From positions 1-47,769 of the forward strand of contig JAJPHV010000099.1 of assembly GCA_021325095.1 (NCBI GenBank): 47,769 nucleotides of DNA, in the 5' to 3' direction. The notes under the pieces are model-generated. The model ran no database searches, was not told where the DNA came from, and saw only the letters and a program-made list of their open reading frames with translations. The position numbers were made by a program, and so were the translations under genes. Shown here one piece after another: positions 1 to 8,720 of this stretch. The first letter of the stretch is position 1, and each line of letters opens with the position of its first letter. This stretch comes from Chloroflexota bacterium (GTDB lineage Bacteria > Chloroflexota > Anaerolineae > Aggregatilineales > UBA2796).

Positions 1-420
1 AGGTCAACCTCGAACAAGCCTGACATGTGCGCCAGCGCAACGTTGAAGACCGGGCTGAATTCGTCCTGCTCGGAGCCAAGCGGCTTGCCGTGCACGGTGG
101 CGGCGATAATCGAGCCATCCGCCGACCAGCTCAGATTGGGCATCCACACCCAGTTACGGGAGAGCGTCGTCGAATACACTTTGAAGTCGAAGAGTTTCTT
201 GAACGCCCCAGCACGCCGAGTCGAACCAGTAGGCCAGGTACTTCCACTTGCCGCAGTGATCGCAGACTGCCGCGATCTCCCTGTCTGTCGGCTTGTGGCC
301 GTTGAAATACTTCTTGATGACCAGGGCGCGCACTTCGTTGGTTGGCCGGATCTAAGGCTGAGAATCTCGCGTCCCAGGCAGAGGGCTTGCCCCAATCCTT
401 ACGTCTCTCTCCGCTAATTT
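1..420 (-). pseudogene. Broken gene at window edge, propeller-like 3' part
   Basis: No single open frame spans this stretch, but three consecutive minus-strand frames each read like protein with G/C-rich third positions. About 420-350 reads RKDWGKPSAWDARFSALDP. About 350-205 reads NEVRALVIKKYFNGHKPTD and then VCDHCGKWKYLAYWF, with a Cys-x-x-Cys pair. About 205-1 reads KKLFDFKVYSTTLSRNWVW and then LSWSADGSIIAATVHG, which resembles a TolB/WD40-type propeller blade, and it runs off the left edge. Joining them needs at least two frame changes. This could be a true pseudogene or base-calling error near a contig end. I cannot name the family of the upstream part. Confidence 0.4.
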
Positions 421-517
421 CTCATCAGAACGACTCAGCCGTTGAGATCGGTTCGAAAAAACACGCGGATTTCGGTATTCTAGACGCTGTTATTCTGCGT
501 GTCGAGGTGCTGGCGAT

Positions 518-2221
518 ATGTCACTTCTGCTGACTAATTTCAAACAGGTGATTCCCCAGAATATCCTGACACGTGGGCGGGACTATTACCGGGGCGGGCA
601 CGTCGTCGATCTGAATCTGGAAGAGGAGGGCCTCTGGTCGGCGCAGGTCGCCGGAACCGATACTTACGACGTGCAAATTGAGCAGCGTGGCGACGGCACA
701 CTGATCTGTAGCTGCACCTGTCCCTACGAGTATGGCGAGCACTGCAAGCACATTGCTGCCGTGCTGTACGCCATCGAGGAGACCTACCCGGAGTACCTGG
801 AAGGCAAAAAGCCCCGTAAGCAGGGGAAAAAGCGGGAAACCCGTGCCGACAAATTGCAGAAAGCGCTGGATGCTGTATCTGACGCGGAACTGCGCGCCTT
901 TGTGCTCGACCTGGCAAGAGAAGATCGGGCCGTCTACAACCGCCTTCTGCTCCAGTTTGGCGGCCCGGACACGACCAGAGGCAGCTATGACCGCATGGTC
1001 AAAGATGCGCTGCGTGCCGGGCGCGGCGAGTATGGCATGATCGATTACTGGGGGGCGTCGGCTGCGGCCAAAGGGGTTCAGAAGCTGCTCCAACGCGCCG
1101 ATGAACTGCTGGCACAGAGTCGTCCCGACGCCGCGCTGCCCATCTATCAGGCAGTGGCGGGTAACGTGGCCGAGGAGCTGGCGAACGCCGACGACTCCAA
1201 CGGCTACCTGGGGGAGTGCATCAGCAGCGCCCTGGAAGGCATCGAGAAGTGCGCTGCCGGGCTTGCTGCACCGGCGAAGCGCGCCCTGTTCACCTACTGC
1301 CTGGACGAAGCGCAGAGCGCGCGCTTCAGCGGGTGGGACTGGCGGTGGGACTTGCTCGACATCGCAGCGAATATTGTCGAAACGCCGGAGGAACGCGCGA
1401 CGCTGTTCGAGATGCTGGATGAGATTGACGGCCCGGCGAAAGCGTCTCGTGAGGGCCGGAGAGATTTTATGGCCGAGTACGGGCGCGAACAGACCGCCCA
1501 GATTCGGCTCAACGTCATTCAACGGCTGGATGGCGACGCGGCAGCCGATGCCTTTATCCAGGCGCACCTGCATTTGCGGCGGTTCAAGGAACTGGTGATT
1601 GAGCGCCATATCGAGCACGGCGAGTTCGAGCAGGCGAAGGCGCTCATCATGTCCGCCATGGAGGATGCGAAGAAAAAGCGGTTGCCCAGCCTGTCCGCAG
1701 AGTACCGGGACTATCTACTCACGATTGCCGAGCGCGAAGGCGACACGCAGACCGTCATTCGATTGGCGCGGGAGGGATTTGTTCAGCGCGGCGACGAAGA
1801 CTATTACCAGACACTCAAAAAGGCCGTCCCTGCCGAGCAGTGGTCATCGTTTGTGGAGTCCCTGCTTCGTGATGCGCACCGATCCGATTTTCCTCAGGAA
1901 ATGAGTGCGTGGATCTTTGCGCGTGAGGGCTTGTGGGATCGCCTGCTGGCGGTGGTCAGGGAGAGCGTTCCTGCCCTGGCCGAATACTACCGCGCCGAGC
2001 TGGAAAAGCGCTTCCCCAACGAGATGGCGGCGCTGTATGAGACGTTCTGCCTGAAACTCCTTGCCCGTTCGGGAGATCGCAGACACTACCAACGTGCCTG
2101 CGATTACCTGCGCCGCATGAAGCAGTTGGGGCAAATCATCCGTGCTGAGGCGGTGAAGGATATGTTGCGCGGCAAATACCCCAACCGCCGGGCGCTCCTG
2201 GATGAACTGAATAAAGTGTAG
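518..2221 (+). CDS. SWIM zinc-finger domain protein
   Basis: A 567-residue protein. Residues about 62-82 carry the SWIM pattern CSCTCPYEYGEHCKH (C66-x-C68 ... C76-x-H78), a zinc-binding motif known from bacterial, plant and animal proteins and thought to bind DNA or protein. The rest is a long helical region rich in Ala, Glu, Arg and Leu with TPR-like periodicity, as in many bacterial SWIM proteins of unknown role. A charged Lys/Arg linker follows the finger (about residues 95-110). The ATG at 518 has GAGGTG at 504-509. The gene stands alone and is convergent with the MoaD-like gene. Zinc binding is well supported; the cellular function is unknown. Confidence 0.85.
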   Translation: MSLLLTNFKQVIPQNILTRGRDYYRGGHVVDLNLEEEGLWSAQVAGTDTYDVQIEQRGDGTLICSCTCPYEYGEHCKHIAAVLYAIEETYPEYLEGKKPRKQGKKRETRADKLQKALDAVSDAELRAFVLDLAREDRAVYNRLLLQFGGPDTTRGSYDRMVKDALRAGRGEYGMIDYWGASAAAKGVQKLLQRADELLAQSRPDAALPIYQAVAGNVAEELANADDSNGYLGECISSALEGIEKCAAGLAAPAKRALFTYCLDEAQSARFSGWDWRWDLLDIAANIVETPEERATLFEMLDEIDGPAKASREGRRDFMAEYGREQTAQIRLNVIQRLDGDAAADAFIQAHLHLRRFKELVIERHIEHGEFEQAKALIMSAMEDAKKKRLPSLSAEYRDYLLTIAEREGDTQTVIRLAREGFVQRGDEDYYQTLKKAVPAEQWSSFVESLLRDAHRSDFPQEMSAWIFAREGLWDRLLAVVRESVPALAEYYRAELEKRFPNEMAALYETFCLKLLARSGDRRHYQRACDYLRRMKQLGQIIRAEAVKDMLRGKYPNRRALLDELNKV

Positions 2222-2278
2222 GGAGTGCCGCATACAAACCTGCTCCAATTGGGAACGAAATCGCACAAGCGCGCAGAC

Positions 2279-2575
2279 TCACCCGCCAGCCATCGCCCCC
2301 ACGATCCGGAAGGGCTGCGTACCCGCCGCCACTGCGGCGGGTAACAGAGCATCCAATGGCTCGTCCGAAAGGTCCTGACCGCAGGCAAAAAAGCGAATGA
2401 ATGGTCGGCGCTCTTTGGTAGCGAAATCCCGGATCGTTCCGCGCAGCATGGGATAAGCCGTCTCCAGCGTGTCCAGAACCGAACGCTGGGTAATCGGCCC
2501 CTCCACCTGAAGCTCTACTTCACTGTTGACCCGCGCCAGCGTTCGCAGGTGTGCAGGCAGTACAACCCGGATCAT
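2279..2575 (-). CDS. MoaD/ThiS-family ubiquitin-like protein
   Basis: A 98-residue protein with a beta-grasp sulfur-carrier pattern: N-terminal strand [15 protein letters not shown], central TLETAYPML, and the diagnostic C-terminal Gly-Gly (VGAMAGG). In MoaD and ThiS this terminus is adenylated by an E1-like enzyme and thiocarboxylated to donate sulfur to molybdopterin or thiazole. No moa, thi or E1-like gene is nearby. Its ATG overlaps the stop of the upstream Asp-box propeller gene by 4 nt (ATGA), so the two are probably translationally coupled. The family assignment is firm, but the acceptor pathway is unknown and may not be cofactor synthesis. Confidence 0.85.
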   Translation of the reverse strand: MIRVVLPAHLRTLARVNSEVELQVEGPITQRSVLDTLETAYPMLRGTIRDFATKERRPFIRFFACGQDLSDEPLDALLPAAVAAGTQPFRIVGAMAGG

Positions 2576-3687
2576 GGCAGGATTTGCGCCTCCACCGAAA
2601 GCACGCTCGGAAGGTTGCTCACAAGGGGCGTCCAGGTGTCGCCCGAATCAACTGATCCGTAGACCTGCCCGCCCGTCGTGCCAAAATAGATGCCGCACGA
2701 CTCCAACTTATCAACGGCCAGCGCGTTACGCAATACATTGACGTAGCAGTTGCTCTGTGGCAGTCCATTTGTCAGAGCTTCCCATTCGTGCCCACCTGTT
2801 CGGCTGCGATACACGCGGAGCCTGCCATCCGGCGGAAAATGATGCGAGTCGCTTTTGATCGGAATGACATAAATGGTTTCTGGCTCGTGGGCATGTACTG
2901 CAATCGGGAAGCCGAAGTCACTTGGCAGGTTGCCGCTGATCTCGTGCCATGATTCGCCCGCATCGTCCGTCCGCATCACATCCCAGTGCTTCTGCATAAA
3001 GAGGACGTTCGGGCGCGACGGATGCATGGCTATACTGTGTACACAGTGTCCAACCTCGGCAGTGGCATCAGGCAGTTCGAAGTCAGACTTCAGCCCTTTA
3101 TTCACGGGCTGCCAGGTCTGGCCGCCATCGTCGGTGCGGAAGGCCCCTGCGGCTGAGATGGCGACAAAAATCCGGTCAGGGTTGTCGGGACTCAAAACGA
3201 TAGTATGCAGGCACATGCCGCCCGCGCCGGGCTGCCAGAGATCTCCTTTGACGCTGCGCAATCCGGGCAACTCCTGCCAGGTCTGGCCGCCATCCTTCGT
3301 GTGGAACAGGCCCGCGTCCTCCACACCCGCATAGAGCGCATCAGGATCGGTCAGAGACGGTTCAAGATGCCAGACGCGCTTGAATTCCCAGGGATGTTGT
3401 GAGCCATCGTACCACTTGTGAGTTCCTGGCACGCCCTCGTAGGCAAACTCATTGCCGACGACTTCCCACGTCTTGCCGCCGTCATCAGAACGCTGCATCA
3501 CCTGCCCGAACCACCCGCTGGACTGCGACGCATACAGACGGTTGGGATCAGCAGGCGTGCCGGTGATGTGGTAAATCTCCCAGCCTGGGAAATGAGGGCC
3601 ATCGATTTTCCAGTCTTTACGCTGCTCGTCCGAAGTCAGAATGAACGCTCCCTTGCGCGTGCCAACCAGAACACGTACTTGACTCAT
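2572..3687 (-). CDS. BNR/Asp-box (VPS10/sialidase-like) beta-propeller
   Basis: A 371-residue propeller protein. Five Asp-box motifs of the form S/T-x-D-x-G-x-T/S-W are visible: [32 protein letters not shown] and SVDSGDTW, the last near the C terminus. Such repeats occur in sialidases, YCF48-like photosystem assembly factors and sortilin-type propellers. No catalytic sialidase signature (an F/YRIP-type Arg motif) was seen, so enzyme activity is not claimed. I chose the ATG at 3687 because GGAGAGGGG lies just upstream; an in-frame ATG at 3720 has no such site. There is no signal peptide, so it is probably cytoplasmic. It is the first gene of a two-gene unit with the MoaD-like protein. Confidence 0.8.
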   Translation of the reverse strand: MSQVRVLVGTRKGAFILTSDEQRKDWKIDGPHFPGWEIYHITGTPADPNRLYASQSSGWFGQVMQRSDDGGKTWEVVGNEFAYEGVPGTHKWYDGSQHPWEFKRVWHLEPSLTDPDALYAGVEDAGLFHTKDGGQTWQELPGLRSVKGDLWQPGAGGMCLHTIVLSPDNPDRIFVAISAAGAFRTDDGGQTWQPVNKGLKSDFELPDATAEVGHCVHSIAMHPSRPNVLFMQKHWDVMRTDDAGESWHEISGNLPSDFGFPIAVHAHEPETIYVIPIKSDSHHFPPDGRLRVYRSRTGGHEWEALTNGLPQSNCYVNVLRNALAVDKLESCGIYFGTTGGQVYGSVDSGDTWTPLVSNLPSVLSVEAQILP

Positions 3688-3741
3688 ACCCCTCTCCTTT
3701 GAAATGCGTGGCAGACTCATACCATGATAGAACTTTTGTTC

Positions 3742-4022
3742 TCATTCGTCAAGCGGCAGATTCAGCAATACGGTATCGTCCTGTGTCTGTTTGGCTTCGG
3801 TGGTCAACATCACATTGGTGGGCTGCAAGGGGCGAGCGAGGACATCTTCAACGAGGCCAGGAGCAGCGCGCGCAGACTTTGCATCAAGGGCGCGATCTTG
3901 AAGAAGCTGCATTTGTTGGCAAGCGGTTCCGCGTAGCGGATTTCGATTCTGGCATCCAGGCGCGGCGCGGTGGTCGCCATGATAGGCCGAATGATGCGGT
4001 CATCCGGTTCAGATGTGTCCAA
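3742..4022 (-). pseudogene. Possible frameshifted small gene
   Basis: The 3688-4079 interval has no intact gene. Two overlapping minus-strand frames look coding in succession. The first, from an ATG at 4022, reads MATTAPRLDARIEIRYAEP. The second continues as LQDRALDAKSARAAPGLVED and ends KQTQDDTVLLNLPLDE with a stop at 3742-3744. Joined by one frame change near 3912, they would give a protein of about 90 residues. An intact 56-residue alternative starts at the ATG at 3912. No family is recognised. This could be a remnant or a small gene with a sequencing error. Confidence 0.3.
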
Positions 4023-4079
4023 AATTGTGCCTAATTGCCGCCCTCCGTCTATTCTACGCCCCTGGCTGCGCCTGTAATA

Positions 4080-4904
4080 TTAGAATAGCCTGTATCCTGC
4101 CGCCGCCAGCGCCACCATCAGCAGACCAAAGCCCAGTTCCTGGAAGCCCACCACCTGTGCGCGCACGGGCCGCCGCTGCACCGATAGTCCGATCAGCGCC
4201 CGCACCAGCAGGATTGCCATTGTCAGCGCTGCCAGCCAGGGGGCCAGGCGGAGCCAGGCCAGTCCGCCCAACAGCAGCAAACCGAATCCGTGCGCGGCGA
4301 AGACGACGCCCCGATTGGCTGGCTCGCCGCGTTCTGATCGCAGCCGGGCGCGCACGTACAGAATAGACGCCACTGCTCGCGTCACTGGCATCAGCCACAG
4401 CAGCAGCGCAGCGATCAGGTTCCAGCCGCCCGCCAGTGCAATGGCCGGGGCCGCGGCGGCCAGCGCCAGCGCGCCAGAAATCTCTGGAAGCGCGTCGCGC
4501 CCCCGGTTGGTGGCTGCGCTGGCAACTTGCAGCGCGGCAAACGGAGCCGCCAGCAGGATCGACGGCCAGAACGACACACGGGCTGTCAAGGCCGCCAGGA
4601 GGACTGCCAGGCTCGCCAGCGCGCCGTACAGAAGGGCGAATCGCTCCGCCCAGGCTGTGCGCGGGTAGCGCTTGCCCTTCAGCCGATCCTTGATGGCGAA
4701 CTTCAGGGGCTGGTTCAGCAGAAAAATGCCGAACGCGGCTACCCCCAACCACCAGCCGCCAGCCGAGGGCACAACCAACAGACCGAGCAGCACCGGCTCC
4801 AGTACAAACAGCCAGCCGCCGTGCTCGACGGGCAGTGCGATGCTTTTGAGCCGCACTCGCGCTGTATTGCTGTTCGCGGCGTTGTTGACAGCATATCCTG
4901 GCAT
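4080..4904 (-). CDS. YwiC-like integral membrane protein
   Basis: A 274-residue polytopic membrane protein with about seven to eight hydrophobic segments, such as EPVLLGLLVVPSAGGWWLGV, LASLAVLLAALTA and LTMAILLVRALI. Residues about 21-33 carry PVEHGGWLF, the hallmark P-x-E-H-G-G-W of the YwiC-like family. The biochemical role is unknown. In Bacillus subtilis ywiC lies beside narK, fnr and the nitrate reductase genes. Here it is divergent from a Crp/Fnr regulator followed by nitrite reductase, so a link to anaerobic nitrogen-oxide respiration is plausible. An FNR-type box lies in the shared 64-97 bp upstream region. Family assignment is good; function is inferred from context only. Confidence 0.8.
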   Translation of the reverse strand: MPGYAVNNAANSNTARVRLKSIALPVEHGGWLFVLEPVLLGLLVVPSAGGWWLGVAAFGIFLLNQPLKFAIKDRLKGKRYPRTAWAERFALLYGALASLAVLLAALTARVSFWPSILLAAPFAALQVASAATNRGRDALPEISGALALAAAAPAIALAGGWNLIAALLLWLMPVTRAVASILYVRARLRSERGEPANRGVVFAAHGFGLLLLGGLAWLRLAPWLAALTMAILLVRALIGLSVQRRPVRAQVVGFQELGFGLLMVALAAAGYRLF

Positions 4905-4952
4905 CAGACCGATTCCTCGAGAATCCCCTCACTTAGAAAATCGCGTGCACTT

Positions 4953-4966
4953 TTGATCGGCGTCAA
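4953..4966. promoter_or_regulatory. FNR/DNR-type box 1 (TTGAT-N4-GTCAA)
   Basis: TTGATCGGCGTCAA matches the TTGAT-N4-ATCAA consensus with one mismatch. It lies in the divergent region between the YwiC-like gene and the Crp/Fnr gene. It overlaps a possible -35 element, TTGATC at 4953-4958, which pairs with TATACT at 4974-4979 across a 15 bp spacer. Bound regulator would block that promoter, suggesting autorepression, or could activate the YwiC-like gene on the other strand. Confidence 0.55.
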
Positions 4967-4998
4967 AGGTGAGTATACTGGCGATTAACGCCACCTCT

Positions 4999-5012
4999 TT
5001 GATGCCGATCAA
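4999..5012. promoter_or_regulatory. FNR/DNR-type box 2, perfect palindrome
   Basis: TTGATGCCGATCAA is a perfect TTGAT-N4-ATCAA site, centred 46 bp downstream of box 1. It overlaps the ATG at 5002 and lies just downstream of the predicted start of transcription (about 4986), a position expected for repression. If it is a real operator, the true start codon may be the GTG at 5023, which has AGGA at 5015-5018. Confidence 0.5.
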
Positions 5013-5727
5013 ACAGGACGAGGTGCTCTTGGCGGGTACGCGGGATGCCCTGAAAAGGACCGAGATTTTCGCCGGGCTGCCGCCGTCTGTGCTGGACAGG
5101 CTGGCAGACGCGGCGCGCCTGCACAGCGCGCAGCATGGCGACCTGCTCTTTCGCCAGGGCGAGGAGGCCCATACCTTTTACGTGCTGGTGTCCGGGCGGC
5201 TGCGGCTGGTGCAGCACACAGCCGACGGCAAGGACGTGACGATGGCGAATTTCGTGCCCGGCGATCTGATCGGGTTGGTGGTGGCGCTGAACCACGAGCC
5301 ATACCCCGGCAGCGCCGAAGTCCTCGAAGATGCCGAAGTGCTGGCGCTGCCCGGCGACCTGATGTGGCAGCTTATGAACGAGAACGCCCAACTGTCCGTG
5401 CGCGTGCTGCGCATGGTCGCTGCCCGCCTGTACGAGGCACACAATCGCATCCGCGAACTGAGCGCCGAGCGCGTGCAGCAGCGCATCGCCCGCTCCCTGC
5501 TGCGCTTGGCCGCCAAAGTGGGCGTCAAGGGCGAAGGTGACACCATCCGCCTGGACTTACGCCTGAGCCGCCAGGACCTGGCCCAACTGAACGGCACGAC
5601 CCTTGAGACTGTCAGCCGCACTCTGACCGCCTGGGAACGCGAAGGCATCATTGAGGCCGGGCGAGAACACATCGTGATCCTCAGGCCGCACCAACTGGTA
5701 GTCATCGCCGAAGACTTGCCTCATTGA
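5002..5727 (+). CDS. Crp/Fnr-family transcriptional regulator
   Basis: A 241-residue regulator. An N-terminal cyclic-nucleotide-type beta-barrel (FAGLPPSVLDRLADAARLHS, then LLFRQGEEAHTFYVLVSGRL) precedes a long dimer helix and a C-terminal winged helix with recognition motif LSRQDLAQLNGTTLETVSRT. It lacks the N-terminal Cys cluster of oxygen-sensing FNR, so it is more like DNR/NNR/CooA-type members that sense NO or CO through haem, or a cofactor-independent member. The recognition helix (E-x-x-S-R) fits TTGAT half-sites, three of which are nearby. It sits directly upstream of nirK, its likely target. The start is uncertain: GTG at 4969, ATG at 5002 and GTG at 5023 are in frame and none has an ideal ribosome site. 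Confidence 0.88.
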   Translation: MPIKQDEVLLAGTRDALKRTEIFAGLPPSVLDRLADAARLHSAQHGDLLFRQGEEAHTFYVLVSGRLRLVQHTADGKDVTMANFVPGDLIGLVVALNHEPYPGSAEVLEDAEVLALPGDLMWQLMNENAQLSVRVLRMVAARLYEAHNRIRELSAERVQQRIARSLLRLAAKVGVKGEGDTIRLDLRLSRQDLAQLNGTTLETVSRTLTAWEREGIIEAGREHIVILRPHQLVVIAEDLPH

Positions 5728-5762
5728 GTTTGCTCCTACCTGCGAACGATTCTCAGATCTGT

Positions 5763-5776
5763 TTGATCTGCATCAA
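5763..5776 (+). promoter_or_regulatory. FNR/DNR-type box upstream of nirK
   Basis: TTGATCTGCATCAA is a perfect palindromic TTGAT-N4-ATCAA site (TTTGAT...ATCAAA at 5762-5777). A weak -10, TAAGCT at 5799-5804, is centred 32 bp downstream. That is the spacing of class II FNR-activated promoters, where the box is centred at -41.5, and it predicts transcription from about 5811 and a leader of about 36 nt before nirK. This is strong circumstantial evidence for activation of nirK by the adjacent regulator. Confidence 0.7.
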
Positions 5777-5846
5777 AGAAGCCTCTCGCCAACTGGACTA
5801 AGCTATCAGTCATCGAAGCGAAGACGAAAAGGGCCGGGAGGCACTT

Positions 5847-6878
5847 GTGAACCACAACTTCTTGAGCAGACGCCGATTTATGAAGAACAGCATCGTCGCC
5901 GCTGGCGCGGTCACGTTGGGCAGCGCTCTGAGCAGCGGAACTTCGGCAGCGTTGGCCGCTACCGGACCGAATGTCCCGCCCACCACCCGCCTGAACTCGA
6001 CAGCCGTGCCGGAGAACAAGATGAGCGCGGCGCTGCCCGCCATCACCAACCAGATCACGCTGCACACGCCGCACGTCGTCAAGCAGATTGCGCCCGATAC
6101 GGCGGCTGAAATCTGGTCTTACGAAGGCAGCGCGCCGGGGCCGTTCCTGCACGTCAAAGAGGGTGAGGAGGTCGAATTCACGCTGATCAACGATTCGGGG
6201 GTGATGGGCCACAGCATCGACTTCCATGCCGCGCTGCTGCCCTGGGACAAGTACTACCAGGTCGTCCCGGTGGGCGAAAAGCTGACCTTCAAATTCACGC
6301 CACCCTATCCGGGCACATTCATGTACCACTGCGGGACGCCGCCCGTGCTGATGCACATCGCCAACGGGATGCACGGCGCGATCATCGTCGAGCCGAAGAA
6401 CGGCTGGCCGGAGAAAGCGGCGCACGAGTATGTGCTGGTGCAGCACGAATTCTACCTGAGCGACCCGGACGACAAGGGCGTTCGCCGGGGCGACTTCGTC
6501 AAGATGAGCCAGGCCCGTCCCGATTTTGTGGTGTTCAACGGCTACCACAACCAGTATTCCGCCGATCCGCTGGTTGCCAACCCGGGCGAACTGGTGCGTA
6601 TTCATGTCGTCAACGCCGGGCCGACCCTGTTCAGCGCCTTCCACGTGATCGGCACGCTCTTCACGGCAGCCTACGCGGATGGCAACCCGGCCAACAAGCA
6701 GGTCGGGATGCAAACCGTCACGATCCCGCCGGGTGGTGGCTACACCGTCGAAATGCGTATCCCCGACGAGGGTATGTACCCCTTCGTCACGCACAGCTTT
6801 GCCTACACCGGGCTGGGCGCGCTGGGCGTGCTCAAGGTTGGAAACCCGCCCCCGATGGCCGGCGGCGCATCGCATTAA
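5847..6878 (+). CDS. nirK: Copper-containing nitrite reductase (NirK-type)
   Basis: A 343-residue two-domain cupredoxin enzyme expected to reduce nitrite to NO outside the membrane. A twin-arginine signal (SRRRFMK, residues 7-13) is followed by a hydrophobic stretch, so Tat export after folding is likely. Type 1 copper ligands fit H122, C162, H170 and M175 in the GHSIDFHA and YHCGTPPVLMHIANGM motifs. Type 2 catalytic copper ligands fit H127, H161 and H316. The catalytic Asp125 (SIDFH) and a second-sphere His266 are also present. Length matches NirK. The start is a GTG with GGGAGG at 5836-5841. A class II FNR box lies upstream and a strong hairpin downstream. A related two-domain multicopper oxidase is the alternative, but the complete active site favours NirK. 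Confidence 0.85.
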   Translation: MNHNFLSRRRFMKNSIVAAGAVTLGSALSSGTSAALAATGPNVPPTTRLNSTAVPENKMSAALPAITNQITLHTPHVVKQIAPDTAAEIWSYEGSAPGPFLHVKEGEEVEFTLINDSGVMGHSIDFHAALLPWDKYYQVVPVGEKLTFKFTPPYPGTFMYHCGTPPVLMHIANGMHGAIIVEPKNGWPEKAAHEYVLVQHEFYLSDPDDKGVRRGDFVKMSQARPDFVVFNGYHNQYSADPLVANPGELVRIHVVNAGPTLFSAFHVIGTLFTAAYADGNPANKQVGMQTVTIPPGGGYTVEMRIPDEGMYPFVTHSFAYTGLGALGVLKVGNPPPMAGGASH

Positions 6879-6930
6879 GCGTCATCAGGCATTCTGTCAA
6901 TTCCACATCGCTCAAGCGGTTCCTTTCTCA

Positions 6931-6966
6931 GCACAACGCCTCTCCGCAACCGGAGAGGCGTTGTGC
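6931..6966 (+). terminator. Perfect 16-bp hairpin after nirK
   Basis: GCACAACGCCTCTCCG (6931-6946) pairs perfectly with 6951-6966 across a CAAC tetraloop, 52 nt after the nirK stop. No T-run follows, so it may act as an mRNA 3' end or a Rho-assisted terminator. It sits between convergent nirK and zwf and could serve both strands. Confidence 0.65.
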
Positions 6967-7179
6967 ATTCAAGTGAATGCGTTTGCAGATCGCCCGCCTA
7001 CAAACGGATAACCTGCAACTGCAAGTTTGAAACGGGCCGGGGGTGATCGATGCGGTAAGGACGCGATTGGGGCATGAGCCAGGTGGCAAGGCATTTGAGT
7101 GTCCACCGCTCTTGACAACTGAACAAGGCGGCTTCACTGGCCCATGCGAGAACAGCCACGATTCTGCACTATCCACCAC
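6967..7179. other. Intergenic stretch, nothing recognised
   Basis: Together with 6879-6930 this forms a gap of about 300 bp between the convergent nirK and zwf genes. Apart from the hairpin at 6931-6966 I see no gene, RNA or repeat. The short frames here have no ribosome site or recognisable protein pattern. Confidence 0.6.
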
Positions 7180-8718
7180 CTACAGCCGCCGCCACTGCCG
7201 CCCGTCGCGCTCGATCCAGTCATCGGCTTCGGCTGGCCCCCACGTCCCGGCAGGATACTGCGGCAGCTTCGTCAGGCCCTGCTGTGCCCAGCCTTCCAGG
7301 AAGCGTGTCATGAGTGCCCAGGCCGCCTCCACCTCGTCGTCGCGGGCGAAGAGCTTGCTGTCACCAAGCATCGCGTCCAGCAGCAGCCGTTCGTAGGCTT
7401 CCGGCGTCGGCACACCAAAGGACGTACCGTAGCGGAAATCCATGTTGACCTCGCGCAGCTTGATAGCCTGCCCCGGCAGTTTGGCGTTGAAGCGCATCGT
7501 GATCCCCTCGTCCGGCTGGATGCGCAGGATCAGGCTGTTGCCACTCAGCCCCTCGCTGGCCGGACCGAACAGCGGCAAGGGGTTCTTCTGGAACTGAACG
7601 GCCACCTCGGTCACGCGCTTGGGTAATGCCTTGCCCGTCCGCAGGTAGAACGGCACCCCCGCCCAGCGCCAGTTGTCGATCAACAGCTTGAGCGCGACGT
7701 AGGTTTCCGTCGTGGAATTGGGCCGAACCTCGTCAGTTTCCAGGTAGCCTTTGACCTGTTCGCCCTCCACCGATCCCGCCGCGTACTGCCCGCGCACGCT
7801 GTACTCGGCCACGTCGCGCGGGTCGATCAGGCGGGTGGAGCGCAGCACTTTCACCTTTTCGTCGTGGACGGCGTCGGCTTCCCAGGCGACGGGCGGTTCC
7901 ATCGCCACCAGCGTCATCACCTGCAAGACGTGGTTCTGAATGATGTCGCGCAGCGCGCCCGATTCGTCATAGTAGCCGCCGCGCGTGCCGACGCCCACCG
8001 TTTCGGCCACCGTGATCTGGACGTTGTCGATGTATTTGCGATTCCAGAGCGGCTCGAAGATGGCATTGGCAAAGCGAAAGACGGCGATGTTCTGCACCGT
8101 TTCCTTGCCGAGATAGTGGTCGATGCGGTAAATCTGATCCTCGTCGTAGACCTGCCGTATCTTGCGGTTCAGTTCGCGTGCCGAGTCGAGATCGCGCCCG
8201 AACGGTTTCTCGATGATAATGCGCGTGTAGCTTGTGCTGCGCTGCAAGCCGGCCTGCCCCAAACGGCTGATCACCTCTTCGTACAGGAAGGGCGGCATCG
8301 CCAGGTAGAACAGCCGGTTGCCATGCGTATCGCGCTGTTTGTCCAGTTCGCCCAGACGCTGCGCCAGGCGCTTGTAGCCTTCCAGGTCATCCCAGGCCGT
8401 CTTTACGTAGAACAGCGAGTCGGCAAAACCCTTCCAGATCGACTCGTTGAGGCCAGTGCGTGAAAACTTCTTGACGTTTTCGTACATCTCCTTGCGCAGC
8501 GTGTCGTCATCCCAATCACGCCGCCCAACGCCCACAACGGTACAGGGCTGCGGCAGCAGATTGTCGTGCGCCAGGTTGTAGAGGGCCGGGCCGAGTTTGC
8601 GATCTGACAGGTCGCCTGTGATGCCGAAGATCACGATAGTGCAGGGGTCGGGCGTCCGTGCCTCGTCCAGCCCTTCCCGAAGCGGGTTCTCAACGTGATT
8701 CAGCAGGGTGTCGGCCAT
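7180..8718 (-). CDS. zwf: Glucose-6-phosphate 1-dehydrogenase
   Basis: A 512-residue enzyme oxidising glucose 6-phosphate to 6-phosphogluconolactone with NAD(P)+, the entry to the oxidative pentose phosphate pathway. The dinucleotide motif GITGDLS is at residues 32-38 and the catalytic substrate motif RIDHYLGKE at 198-206, followed by the [11 protein letters not shown] and [21 protein letters not shown] blocks typical of the family. The ATG at 8718 begins 2 bp after the gnd stop and has GGGAG upstream. The open frame extends farther upstream through gnd, but that part is not family sequence. It is the last gene of the minus-strand tal-pgi, gnd, zwf unit. Confidence 0.97.
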   Translation of the reverse strand: MADTLLNHVENPLREGLDEARTPDPCTIVIFGITGDLSDRKLGPALYNLAHDNLLPQPCTVVGVGRRDWDDDTLRKEMYENVKKFSRTGLNESIWKGFADSLFYVKTAWDDLEGYKRLAQRLGELDKQRDTHGNRLFYLAMPPFLYEEVISRLGQAGLQRSTSYTRIIIEKPFGRDLDSARELNRKIRQVYDEDQIYRIDHYLGKETVQNIAVFRFANAIFEPLWNRKYIDNVQITVAETVGVGTRGGYYDESGALRDIIQNHVLQVMTLVAMEPPVAWEADAVHDEKVKVLRSTRLIDPRDVAEYSVRGQYAAGSVEGEQVKGYLETDEVRPNSTTETYVALKLLIDNWRWAGVPFYLRTGKALPKRVTEVAVQFQKNPLPLFGPASEGLSGNSLILRIQPDEGITMRFNAKLPGQAIKLREVNMDFRYGTSFGVPTPEAYERLLLDAMLGDSKLFARDDEVEAAWALMTRFLEGWAQQGLTKLPQYPAGTWGPAEADDWIERDGRQWRRL

Positions 8719-8720
8719 AG

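Noticed and set aside
521..1618. Minus-strand open frame opposite the SWIM gene
   Set aside because: The plus strand carries an intact zinc-finger motif and ribosome site; the antisense frame has neither.
4054..4932. Second minus-strand frame overlapping the YwiC-like gene
   Set aside because: It is an Arg/Ala/Gly-rich frame without membrane segments; the other frame has the family motif PVEHGGWLF.
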